Under the pieces are notes generated by a model. That model saw nothing but the letters and a program-made list of their open reading frames with translations, was not told the origin of the DNA and did not search any database. 5,952 bases of DNA from Kmv34 sp964524965 (GTDB lineage: Bacteria > Aerophobota > Aerophobia > Aerophobales > B3-G15): contig CAZGDY010000102.1 of NCBI GenBank assembly GCA_964524965.1, positions 1 through 5,952 of the forward strand. The letters run 5' to 3'. This document shows, in pieces, positions 1 through 5,952 of the stretch (positions are counted from its first letter, which is position 1; each line of letters begins with the position of its first letter). The position numbers were made by a program, and so were the translations under genes.

Positions 1-1373
1 GCAAATAACTTTCGAGCAATGACAGAATGCACCGGACTTAGCTCTGGCGCTTTACCCTGTATTTTAATTATTAAGTGTTTTTCTTTTCTCTTATGAGTTT
101 CCTGAATAAAAAATAACCCCATGAGAGCCTCACTGATAACAGTTGTATCTAAAAGATGTTTAACATCAAGAAATTTCCCTTTTTCAACAACTTTGGAAAT
201 CTCACCTTCTAAATCAGTAGTTTTCAGGGAATAATCCTGAGAAGTAAAAATAATGCCATGATTATGAAGAAGTTGGGTCTTATTTTTTGTATTTAAAGGA
301 TGAAGATAAAATAAAGAATCAAGAGCATCGTGGTCATAACAAGACAAATCAGCTCTAAGGTCTACGCCCACCCCTACTATTAGAGCAGTTGCATCATTAT
401 AATTACTTTCTTTTTGGGATGAATCCTCTATCCATCGCCGCTTTTTATTAATTAAATCGTCAGAAACAATGGGAAGCTCCGTGATTCCTCCAGAATAAAG
501 TTTTTTAATTTTACTTAACATAACTAATCCCATGACTCCCTTGAAATCCGACCATCTTTGCCTGCATATTTTAAAAAGATTACTGTATAAGTTATCTAAT
601 TTTATCCCCGTGTTCTCGTCTTCAGTTTTTAGGGCCACTATCTGATTAAATTTTCCTTTCAATGCTACATCAAAAAGAGCATGCCCGGAAATTTTTTCCC
701 CAGTTTTTTTAAGAATAAGAAAATCTGGTGCTGTTGGATTTTTAAGAGGAAGCCAGGCAATAATATTTTTAAAGGTGGCCATCTCCCCCATTAACTCAAG
801 ACAAATCTGAGTATCTTTGCCTAAAGCTCCTAAACCTATGGAATACTCACTTCCGGAAAACGATTTCAAAAAAACATCGTCTTTACTGCATTTAGCCTGT
901 AAAATATCTGAAATACTGCCGGACAATTCCAGGTGGGGAAACGTTTGACTACCTTGGATAAAGGTGTAAATTCCACCATCGTCTTTATATTTGGGTAATT
1001 TTTCCCAAACTGAGACAATCTTTTCTTTTTCTTGTAATTTAACCAATTCTTCAAGAGCTTCTTCGTAATTAGCTTTAATTTTAAAAATATCAGTAAAACC
1101 AGCAATTTCCAGAACCTCCAAAGGAAATGAAGACAAAGAAGTTAACGCTAAGTCCCCTCCCCTTCCCTTTAGTTCTTTATAAGTTTCCAGAAGAACCCTT
1201 ATACCCGTACTACTTAAATAATCAACCTGCTGAAAATCAAGTATAAGAATTTTTGAGTCTTGAGAGATAATCTGGTCAATTTCTTCTTCTAATTTGCCGG
1301 ACCCCAGCGCGTCAAGGCGGCCTTTTAAAAAAAGGACCGGAATATCTTTTATCCGTTTTGTACTAATTTCCAC
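1..1373 (-). CDS. STAS-domain protein with long unassigned C-terminal region (partial, runs off left edge)
   Basis: The frame is open for 457 codons from a GTG at 1373 to the window edge, so the 3' end is missing. Residues about 1-111 form a STAS domain: the start VEISTKRI, then VLFLKGRLDAL (13-23), and the signature DFQQVDYLSSTGIRVLL (46-62). In SpoIIAA/RsbV proteins the serine in this loop is phosphorylated by an anti-sigma kinase; here the aligned residue is Thr56. Such proteins bind kinase partners and release sigma factors or other targets. Residues about 119-457 are not recognised. They contain YSIGLGALG, an ELMGEM segment and several alternating hydrophobic/acidic stretches, with no obvious membrane helix. 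The GTG was chosen because STAS domains usually begin with this residue pattern and a G-rich AAAGGGGGAGG lies directly upstream, although GGAGG itself sits only 2 bases from the start. The frame stays open upstream to 1478, so a TTG start at 1421 or a shifted upstream start is possible. Identification of STAS is firm; the target is unknown. Confidence 0.88.
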   Translation of the reverse strand, partial: MEISTKRIKDIPVLFLKGRLDALGSGKLEEEIDQIISQDSKILILDFQQVDYLSSTGIRVLLETYKELKGRGGDLALTSLSSFPLEVLEIAGFTDIFKIKANYEEALEELVKLQEKEKIVSVWEKLPKYKDDGGIYTFIQGSQTFPHLELSGSISDILQAKCSKDDVFLKSFSGSEYSIGLGALGKDTQICLELMGEMATFKNIIAWLPLKNPTAPDFLILKKTGEKISGHALFDVALKGKFNQIVALKTEDENTGIKLDNLYSNLFKICRQRWSDFKGVMGLVMLSKIKKLYSGGITELPIVSDDLINKKRRWIEDSSQKESNYNDATALIVGVGVDLRADLSCYDHDALDSLFYLHPLNTKNKTQLLHNHGIIFTSQDYSLKTTDLEGEISKVVEKGKFLDVKHLLDTTVISEALMGLFFIQETHKRKEKHLIIKIQGKAPELSPVHSVIARKLF

Positions 1374-1428
1374 ATCCTCCCCCTTTACTTTAATCTTTTT
1401 ATCTGGAAGAATTCCTTCCAAGAAGTGC

Positions 1429-1496
1429 TTAAAATAACAGCTTCTCGCTATCCTTAAGTAAATTGCTGATATGTGGGTTTATGCTACCACCTCCTT
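1429..1496 (-). other. Strong Shine-Dalgarno followed by AUA and a 17-codon frame ending at a UUU-UAA shift site
   Basis: On the minus strand AAGGAGGT (1496-1489) is a near-perfect ribosome-binding site. Seven bases after GGAGG, where ATG would be expected, stands ATA (1482-1480). From it the frame reads INPHISNLLKDSEKLLF and stops at TAA (1431-1429). A +1 slip on TTTT at the stop would continue into KHFLEGILPDKK and then the STAS domain without another stop. This could be the true, mutated or mis-sequenced 5' end of the STAS gene, an AUA start with recoding, or chance, because the same bases also form a promoter spacer. The sequence features are directly visible; their use in translation is inference. 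Confidence 0.3.
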
Positions 1497-1509
1497 ATCA
1501 TTATGTCAA
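1481..1509 (-). promoter_or_regulatory. Sigma-70-like promoter for the STAS gene
   Basis: TTGACA (1509-1504), a 17-base spacer and TAGCAT (1486-1481) match the -35 box fully and the -10 box at 4 of 6 positions. Transcription would begin near 1474 and give a leader of about 100 bases before the GTG at 1373. The spacer contains a strong Shine-Dalgarno-like sequence. If translation really starts at the ATA at 1482, this promoter could not be the one used. Confidence 0.5.
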
Positions 1510-1776
1510 CATCCCCACATCAAATTCTCGCTTCCCTAAAAACCTTCTCAATCTGTTATTTGCTGAGCATACTTCTTAAAAGAGATGAACAACAAGTAAA
1601 CCTTATCTGTAATTTAATAATTTATAGTCTTACAGCCCAATCTTAAGTTTTTATCTTAAATCGAGAAAGAGACATTCTCTATTTAGGTAAAGTTAAAAAA
1701 CTTAGCCTGGCCTATAAGCACTGAAAAACAATATTTAGCTATGATAAAAATGAGATTTTAAGGAAAACTGCCTATT
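1510..1776. other. Divergent intergenic region without a recognised gene
   Basis: This AT-rich stretch lies between the two outward-facing promoters. Neither strand shows a convincing reading frame. Two small 5-base-pair hairpins are visible (TTAAG/CTTAA around 1643-1660 and GAGAA/TTCTC around 1663-1680), but neither is followed by a T-run like a terminator. No tRNA, known riboswitch or repeat was recognised. It may hold binding sites for a regulator of either gene. Confidence 0.5.
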
Positions 1777-1805
1777 TTGACAAAATAAATATATCTTAGT
1801 AAACT
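1777..1805 (+). promoter_or_regulatory. Sigma-70-like promoter for proC-divIVA
   Basis: TTGACA (1777-1782), a 17-base spacer and TAAACT (1800-1805) give a full -35 match and 4 of 6 at -10. The predicted transcript starts near 1812, about 40 bases before the proC ATG. It is the best-placed promoter for the proC-DivIVA pair. Confidence 0.55.
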
Positions 1806-1839
1806 ACAAAATGATTTTTGATCTTAATATTGAGGCAAC

Positions 1840-1844
1840 AAGGA
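1840..1844 (+). promoter_or_regulatory. Ribosome-binding site that fixes the proC start
   Basis: AAGGA lies 6 bases upstream of the ATG at 1851. This supports the ATG over an in-frame TTG at 1818, which would add 11 residues in front of the conserved MYKVGVIGTG start. Confidence 0.75.
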
Positions 1845-1850
1845 ATCATC

Positions 1851-2666
1851 ATGTATAAAGTAGGTGTTATTGGGACGGGAAAAATGGGAGGAGCACTAAC
1901 AAAGGCTATTTTAGACAAAAAATTACTTTCTCCCGGTAACCTTTTCATTCATGATCCTATTAAGGAAAAGCTTTCTCCTTTTATAAAAGAAGGAGCAAAG
2001 CCTTCCTCCATGGATGAGCTGAGCAAAAAGGTAGATATTTTGATTATTGCCGTAAAACCTAATAGCGTAAAGAGCGTTCTGGAATTAATCAAAGATAAAC
2101 TAAGATCATCACAAATGGTTGTTTCTATTGCAGCAGGAGTAACTATATCTTTTATCCGTAAAACTTTAGAAAACTCTATCCCAGTGGTCAGGGTGATGCC
2201 TAATGCTGCTATTTTAGCAGACGAAGGAATGTGCGTTATATCTCAAGGACCGCTAAAAGATGCCAAAAAATTTGAATTTATTCAGAGAATTTTTCAAACT
2301 GTTGGGTGTGTACTTGAGCTCCCGGAAAATAAACTTGATGCAGTCACAGGATTAAGCGGGAGTGGTCCTGCTTACGTTTATAAGATGATCCAAGGGCTTA
2401 TTCAAGGTGGAGAAAAAGCTGGTCTTTCCAAAGATACTTCTAAAAAACTTGCCGCTCAGACTGTTTTAGGAGCAGCAAAATTAATTAAAGAAACCAGTAA
2501 AAAGCTAGAGGAGCTTGTATCCTCTATTGCTACCCCGGGAGGAACAACTATAGAAGGGCTAAAAATCCTGGAAAAGGGGAATTTAATAAAACTTTTTTCT
2601 AAAGCCGTGATACAAGCAACAAAAAGAGCTAAACAAATAAGTCTGGAGATCGAACAAAAAATATGA
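1851..2666 (+). CDS. proC: Pyrroline-5-carboxylate reductase
   Basis: This cytosolic enzyme catalyses the last step of proline synthesis, reducing 1-pyrroline-5-carboxylate to L-proline with NAD(P)H. The 271-residue product is full length for the family. The N-terminal Rossmann fold starts with VGVIGTGKMGG (4-14; GxGxMG cofactor loop) and includes DILIIAVKP (62-70) and VSIAAGVTI (91-99). The C-terminal dimerisation and substrate domain holds DAVTGLSGSGPAYVY (163-177) and SIATPGGTTIEGL (225-237), the ProC signature. One oddity is RVMPNAA (114-120), where most homologues have MPNTP; the asparagine is kept, but Thr-Pro is replaced by Ala-Ala. The gene is preceded by a promoter (1777-1805) and AAGGA, and its TGA overlaps the ATG of the DivIVA-domain gene by four bases (ATGA), implying coupled translation. 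The assignment is firm from motifs alone. Confidence 0.97.
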   Translation: MYKVGVIGTGKMGGALTKAILDKKLLSPGNLFIHDPIKEKLSPFIKEGAKPSSMDELSKKVDILIIAVKPNSVKSVLELIKDKLRSSQMVVSIAAGVTISFIRKTLENSIPVVRVMPNAAILADEGMCVISQGPLKDAKKFEFIQRIFQTVGCVLELPENKLDAVTGLSGSGPAYVYKMIQGLIQGGEKAGLSKDTSKKLAAQTVLGAAKLIKETSKKLEELVSSIATPGGTTIEGLKILEKGNLIKLFSKAVIQATKRAKQISLEIEQKI

Positions 2667-3193
2667 AAATAGATCTTATTGATATTAAAAATAAAGAATT
2701 TTCGGGGACTCTAAGAGGTTACAACAAAAAAGAAGTGAAAGAATTTCTTGAGGGCTTAGCAAAAATATTTCAAGAATTATTAGAGGAAAACAGACAATCC
2801 TCAGAAAAAATTCGCATTCTTCAGAAAAAAATAAATGACTATCAATTAGAAAAAAGCCAGCTGGATAATCTTCTAACCTCTACCCAAGAAGAGGCTGATA
2901 GACTCATAAAACAAAGCCAGGAAAAAGCTGACTTTATCATGAAAGAAGCCCAGATAAAGATAAAACAAATTCAGGAAAATGAAAGAAAAAAGTTAGAAAA
3001 TATCAAAACCGAAATAGAGAAGTTATTCGATAAAAAGAAATTCTTTTTGAAAAAATTTAAAGATCTCCTCCAGTCCCAGCAAGAGCTTTTGAAGTTTCAT
3101 GAGGAAGAAAAGACTTCTTCAAAGAATTCTGGCAATTCCCTCTCTTTTCCAATTTTTGACTCAGTGAAAAAAGTGATTTTTAACGAGGATTAA
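2663..3193 (+). CDS. DivIVA-domain coiled-coil protein
   Basis: The 176-residue protein starts with a DivIVA lipid-binding region: NKEFSGTLRGYNKKEVKEFL (10-29), matching the family pattern F-x(4)-RGY-x(2)-EV-x(2)-FL. In Bacillus DivIVA, Phe17-Arg18 at the tip of this domain contact membranes; here the same positions are Leu17-Arg18. Residues about 30-150 are rich in K, E, Q, I and L with heptad-like spacing, consistent with a long coiled coil. The last 25 residues are low in charge and probably flexible. DivIVA-type proteins gather at curved membranes or septa and recruit division or wall-synthesis factors; the partner here is unknown. Translation is probably coupled to proC through the ATGA overlap, because the nearest GGAG (2645-2648) is 14 bases away. 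YggT, often found between ProC and DivIVA genes in other bacteria, is absent. GpsB-like and other DivIVA subfamilies cannot be separated here. Confidence 0.9.
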   Translation: MKIDLIDIKNKEFSGTLRGYNKKEVKEFLEGLAKIFQELLEENRQSSEKIRILQKKINDYQLEKSQLDNLLTSTQEEADRLIKQSQEKADFIMKEAQIKIKQIQENERKKLENIKTEIEKLFDKKKFFLKKFKDLLQSQQELLKFHEEEKTSSKNSGNSLSFPIFDSVKKVIFNED

Positions 3194-3221
3194 ATAACCC
3201 CTTCCATTGTAAACAAACTGT

Positions 3222-3249
3222 TTGACTTACTTGTTGCTCTGTCTATAAT
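3222..3249 (+). promoter_or_regulatory. Near-consensus sigma-70 promoter ahead of the DUF2905-like/PBP segment
   Basis: TTGACT (3222-3227), a 16-base spacer and a perfect TATAAT (3244-3249) form the strongest promoter in the window. Transcription would start near 3256, twelve bases before the GTG of the small DUF2905-like frame, and could continue into the PBP gene. It shows that the PBP need not depend on the proC promoter. Confidence 0.7.
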
Positions 3250-3267
3250 ACAAAAATAGAGATAGTT

Positions 3268-3474
3268 GTGAGCATCATTGATAAACTTCTTATAATTAGG
3301 AGAGTTGTATCGCCCTGTTTTTTGCTGAGGCCCAAGGATTCCTTTTTTTAGGAAAACTTCCTGGGGATAGATACCTTCGAGGAAAAAATATCTACCTTTT
3401 ATTTTCCTATTATAAACTGTGTTATTAGTATTATTTTTACTTTAATTTTCACTTTCTTTTTTGGCCGAAAATAA
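3268..3474 (+). pseudogene. DUF2905-like small membrane protein, frameshifted
   Basis: No single frame spans this stretch, but pieces of one recognisable protein lie in order. From GTG 3268 the frame gives SIIDKLLII. The -1 frame (about 3309-3395) gives IALFFAEAQGFLFLGKLP followed by GDRYLRGKNIY. From 3397, back in the first frame, FYFPIINCVISIIFTLIF leads to TAA at 3472-3474. Joined, this is two hydrophobic helices around an LGKLPGD loop followed nine residues later by FYFP. That layout is how I remember the DUF2905 family (about 70 residues, function unknown). The second shift is explained by one extra base near 3396; the first lies between 3300 and 3348, perhaps at the T-run 3318-3323. Either the gene is decaying or the sequence contains indel errors. 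It sits behind a strong promoter and 21 bases before the PBP gene. Family assignment is from memory of its motif. Confidence 0.6.
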
Positions 3475-3478
3475 ATGT

Positions 3479-3484
3479 AGGGAA
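3479..3484 (+). promoter_or_regulatory. Ribosome-binding site of the PBP gene
   Basis: AGGGAA lies 11 bases before the ATG at 3496, slightly longer than the usual spacing. The start is still well supported, because the next residues form the expected short cytoplasmic tail and signal anchor. Confidence 0.5.
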
Positions 3485-3495
3485 CTTTTTAAAAA

Positions 3496-5433
3496 ATGTT
3501 TGCTAAAAGGCTTATTTTTTCATTGTCAATACTAATTTTAGTTTTTGCTTTAGTAGGTATTGGCATTGGGTACTTTATATCCACTCTTCAGACCCTTCCC
3601 CGGGTTGAACAACTTGTCAATTTTCATCCAAATCAAATTACAACCATTTACTCAGACGATGGAGAGGTCCTTGAAGAGTTTTTTATTGAAAGAAGAAAAG
3701 TTATTGCTCTTCCTGAAATTCCAATTTATCTTCAAGAAGCTTTTATTGCCGTTGAAGATCATAGATTTTACAAGCACCCCGGTATCGATATCATCCGTCT
3801 AACTGGTTCTTTGTGGACAAGTCTCGTTAGTTGGAGTAAACCTCGAGGGACAAGTACCATCACCCAGCAATTGGCAAGGAATCTTTTTCTTACCTATGAA
3901 CAAACTATTTCCAGAAAAACGAAAGAAATCATACTGGCAATTGAAATTGAAAAAAAATACAGTAAAGACGAAATACTTAAAATGTATCTTAATCAGATAT
4001 ACTTTGGTCATGGTGTATATGGGGTGGCTGAGGCGACATCCTTTTACTTTGATAAACAAATAGAAGAACTTACTCTTGCTGAATCAGCTCTTTTGGCAAG
4101 CATACCAAAAAGCCCCGGGGATTATTCTCCTTTCTACAATCCTGAAAATACTTTTAAAAGAAGAAACCATGTACTTCAGCGCATGCATGAAGTGGGTTTT
4201 ATTAATGAGGACCAGAAGATAAAAACCCAACAATCTCCTCTCGCAGTTGTTACTGATACAGAAAGAGAAGGGAAAAAACATATTCATCAAGCTCCCTATT
4301 TTGCTGAGTGGGTGCGACAAATTGTAGCTAGAAAATACGGCTATGAGATGCTATGGAAAGGGGGACTTAAAATATACACTACCTTAAATGCTAAAATGCA
4401 AAAAGCAGCAGAAGAGGCGCTTTTGCCTTATCTTGAAAAAAATAACTTTCAGGGAGCTCTTTTAGCAATGGACCCTCACACTGGTTTTATTAAAGCAATG
4501 GTTGGAGGAAGAGACTTTCAAGAGTCTCAATTTAATCGAGCTACCCAGGCTCATCGGCAAACTGGATCAGCTTTTAAAATATTTACTTACACGGCTGCTA
4601 TTGATACTAAAAAATTTAATGCTGTAAGCCGTTTTTTTGATAGTCCGATTATTTTTTATACCGGAAGAAAACCAATCGGGAACAACGAAGAAAAAAGTTG
4701 GTTTTGGTCACCCCAGAATTACGAGAAATACTATTGGGGAGAAGTTTATTTATGGGAAATGTTAGCTCATTCCATAAATGTAGCTTCCGTAAAACTATTG
4801 CAAGAAATAGGAGTTGGCACTGTAATTCGTTATGCAAAAAAAATGGGTGTCGAAAGCCCTCTTAATTCGGACTTAACTTTAACTCTTGGTACTTCTGGCA
4901 TATCTCTTTTAGAAATGGTAAAAGGTTACGGAACGATAGCTAACTATGGAATAAAAATAGTTCCCATATTTATTAAAAGAATAGAAAATTCGCAGGGTGA
5001 AGTTTTAGAAGAGAACTTTCCTCAGGGAGAAAGTGTTCTTTCTCCTCAAACTGCTTTTATGATGATCGACCTTTTGAAAAAAACTGTTGATAGAGGAACA
5101 GGCCAAAAAATAAGGTGGCTAGAGTTTGATCGACCTTGTGCTGGTAAAACAGGTACTGTAGGATGGCCTGGAGCAAAAGAAACGGATAAAACTATGGACG
5201 CTTGGTTTATTGGATTTACTCCTGATTTGGTAGCCGGAGTCTGGGTTGGTAAAGATGATGGCTCTCCTTTAGGAGAAAAAATTACTGGAAGTGCCGCCGC
5301 AATTCCAGCCTGGACCGAGTTTATGAAAAAATCGTTAGAAGGGAAACCAGTCAAAGATTTTCCCTGTCCCTCTGGAATTATATTTAAAAAAATTAACCTT
5401 GATACAGGTTTTCTGGCTCAACAGGAAGATTAA
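3496..5433 (+). CDS. Class A penicillin-binding protein, PBP1A type (glycosyltransferase/transpeptidase)
   Basis: This 645-residue enzyme polymerises lipid II into glycan strands and cross-links the peptides outside the cytoplasmic membrane. Residues 1-5 are a short basic tail and 6-29 a membrane anchor. The GT51 domain follows: EDHRFYKHPGID (87-98, catalytic Glu87), RGTSTITQQLARNL (117-130) and RKTKEIILAIEIEKKYSKDE (140-159), then LNQIYFGHGVYG (165-176). A linker (about 240-310) leads to the transpeptidase domain with all three active-site motifs: TGSAFK (356-361, nucleophile Ser358, Lys361), SIN (426-428) and KTGT (551-554). The protein is intact catalytically but ends soon after the conserved GIIFKKINLDTGFLA (627-641); many PBP1A proteins carry a further tail, so it is short at the C terminus. 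It is probably transcribed from the promoter at 3222-3249. Its role in elongation (mrcA/ponA-like) is inferred from family; the symbol is left open. Confidence 0.96.
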   Translation: MFAKRLIFSLSILILVFALVGIGIGYFISTLQTLPRVEQLVNFHPNQITTIYSDDGEVLEEFFIERRKVIALPEIPIYLQEAFIAVEDHRFYKHPGIDIIRLTGSLWTSLVSWSKPRGTSTITQQLARNLFLTYEQTISRKTKEIILAIEIEKKYSKDEILKMYLNQIYFGHGVYGVAEATSFYFDKQIEELTLAESALLASIPKSPGDYSPFYNPENTFKRRNHVLQRMHEVGFINEDQKIKTQQSPLAVVTDTEREGKKHIHQAPYFAEWVRQIVARKYGYEMLWKGGLKIYTTLNAKMQKAAEEALLPYLEKNNFQGALLAMDPHTGFIKAMVGGRDFQESQFNRATQAHRQTGSAFKIFTYTAAIDTKKFNAVSRFFDSPIIFYTGRKPIGNNEEKSWFWSPQNYEKYYWGEVYLWEMLAHSINVASVKLLQEIGVGTVIRYAKKMGVESPLNSDLTLTLGTSGISLLEMVKGYGTIANYGIKIVPIFIKRIENSQGEVLEENFPQGESVLSPQTAFMMIDLLKKTVDRGTGQKIRWLEFDRPCAGKTGTVGWPGAKETDKTMDAWFIGFTPDLVAGVWVGKDDGSPLGEKITGSAAAIPAWTEFMKKSLEGKPVKDFPCPSGIIFKKINLDTGFLAQQED

Positions 5434-5952
5434 AATAATAAATGGTTAGCTTTTCGAGAGAAAAAGGGTGACTTTAGAGATAGACTACCACCTAGAAAAC
5501 AGATTTCTGGCTCCTTCAATCAGAAGATTGAGAAAACAGTGCTCAAATTTAGAACTCTTCAGAGATTTGTGAAATCTGTACAGGTTTCCTTGGAGTGTGA
5601 AGATTCCTATTGTTTATTGAAACTCACTGAAACTGATGATGACCAGACTGTTTATTCAACTCGAATCAAGGCAACTACTGATTTGGTGCATTTCCTACGA
5701 CAGTCAATAGGGCGTCAGCCATTTCGTACTGATTCTGGTGCGTTATTGTACTGGAACCCGTTTACGGATATCGAATATGGTGACTTTGGTTATGTTCGAC
5801 CAATGGTGGAAACAAGTTCCACGAAGGAGGTCGGCAAGGAGATACCTCAACTTGTTTCGATGATATCTACAGACACAACGGATAGAACTCTGAAAGTGAC
5901 CATTGTACATGATTCTTATTGTTGTCCTATAGCGCAAGGAACAGGTACAGAT
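5434..5952 (+). CDS. Unidentified partial protein-coding frame (start unclear, runs off right edge)
   Basis: Directly after the PBP stop, the same frame stays open for 173 codons to the window edge, far longer than expected by chance. I do not recognise the protein. It contains segments such as DFRDRLPPRKQ (near 5470-5502), FLRQSIGRQPFRTDSG (near 5692-5739) and LLYWNPFTDIEYGDFGY (near 5743-5793), and reads as a soluble, Thr/Ser/Asp-rich chain with few lysines, unlike the Lys/Ile-rich products to its left. There are no membrane helices and a few cysteines (near 5596-5613 and 5920-5925). No ATG occurs in frame before 5803; the first GTG is at 5539 and lacks a ribosome-binding site. An ATG at 5442 lies in another frame and joins this one if one A of the run 5461-5465 is removed. 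It may therefore be a gene whose start is hidden by an indel, a truncated gene, or foreign DNA joined in assembly. G+C is about 41%, slightly above the PBP gene. Confidence 0.55.

Noticed and set aside
866..1105. A 79-codon minus-strand frame
   Set aside because: It lies inside the STAS gene in another frame of the same strand and shows no family pattern.
1818..1850. An 11-residue N-terminal extension of ProC from TTG
   Set aside because: The ATG at 1851 has AAGGA at good spacing and begins exactly where the family begins.
3363..3405. A rho-independent terminator (TAGATA/TATCTA stem followed by TTTTATTTT)
   Set aside because: The stem is AT-rich and interrupted, and the T-run encodes the FYFP motif of the small protein.
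3252..3430. A 6S-like or riboswitch RNA
   Set aside because: No conserved sequence of a known class was recognised, and the stretch is better explained as a frameshifted DUF2905-like gene; only the pairing is kept, as a low-interest finding.
3799..4059. An 86-codon minus-strand frame, and similar ones within 3560-5354
   Set aside because: They are opposite-strand or out-of-frame readings of the PBP gene, whose catalytic motifs prove the main frame.
5450..5466. A terminator after the PBP gene (CTTTTC / GAAAAAG hairpin)
   Set aside because: The stem is weak, has a bulge and is not followed by a T-run.
5743..5937. A 64-codon minus-strand frame
   Set aside because: It overlaps the longer plus-strand open frame, has no ribosome-binding site, and its composition looks like a shadow.

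Overview
This 5,952-base window comes from a low-GC bacterium (roughly 35-40% G+C by eye). It carries four well-supported protein genes, one broken small gene and one unidentified partial reading frame. The organism makes peptidoglycan: it has a complete bifunctional class A penicillin-binding protein and a DivIVA-domain protein. Shine-Dalgarno sites and sigma-70-like promoters look ordinary, and the standard genetic code fits. The sequence alone does not fix the phylum. An uncultured, possibly metagenome-assembled bacterium is plausible, but that is inference.

Layout. Positions 1-1373 (minus strand) hold the 5' 457 codons of a gene running off the left edge. It encodes an N-terminal STAS (anti-sigma-factor-antagonist) domain followed by at least 340 residues I cannot assign. 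A non-coding divergent region (about 1374-1850) separates it from a rightward group and carries one promoter facing each way. The rightward group begins with proC (1851-2666, proline biosynthesis), which overlaps a DivIVA-domain gene (2663-3193) by four bases. A near-consensus promoter (3222-3249) follows, then a frameshifted DUF2905-like small membrane protein gene (3268-3474), then a 645-residue PBP1A-type glycosyltransferase/transpeptidase (3496-5433). From the PBP stop to the right edge one frame stays open for 173 codons. It reads like a real protein but has no convincing start and a different residue make-up.

How the genes fit together. ProC and the DivIVA-like protein are probably co-transcribed and translationally coupled; such neighbours are common in bacteria and need not share a function. 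The DivIVA-like protein and the PBP both belong to growth and division of the cell envelope. The STAS gene is a separate, divergent regulatory unit, probably part of a partner-switching system whose other members would lie to the left.

Most notable: the unassigned domain attached to STAS; several apparent single-base frame shifts at or near homopolymer runs (STAS leader, DUF2905-like gene, start of the right-hand frame), which mean either gene decay, recoding or indel errors in the assembly; and the abrupt change of character just after a PBP that ends early for its family. No mobile element, CRISPR array, tRNA or rRNA was seen.
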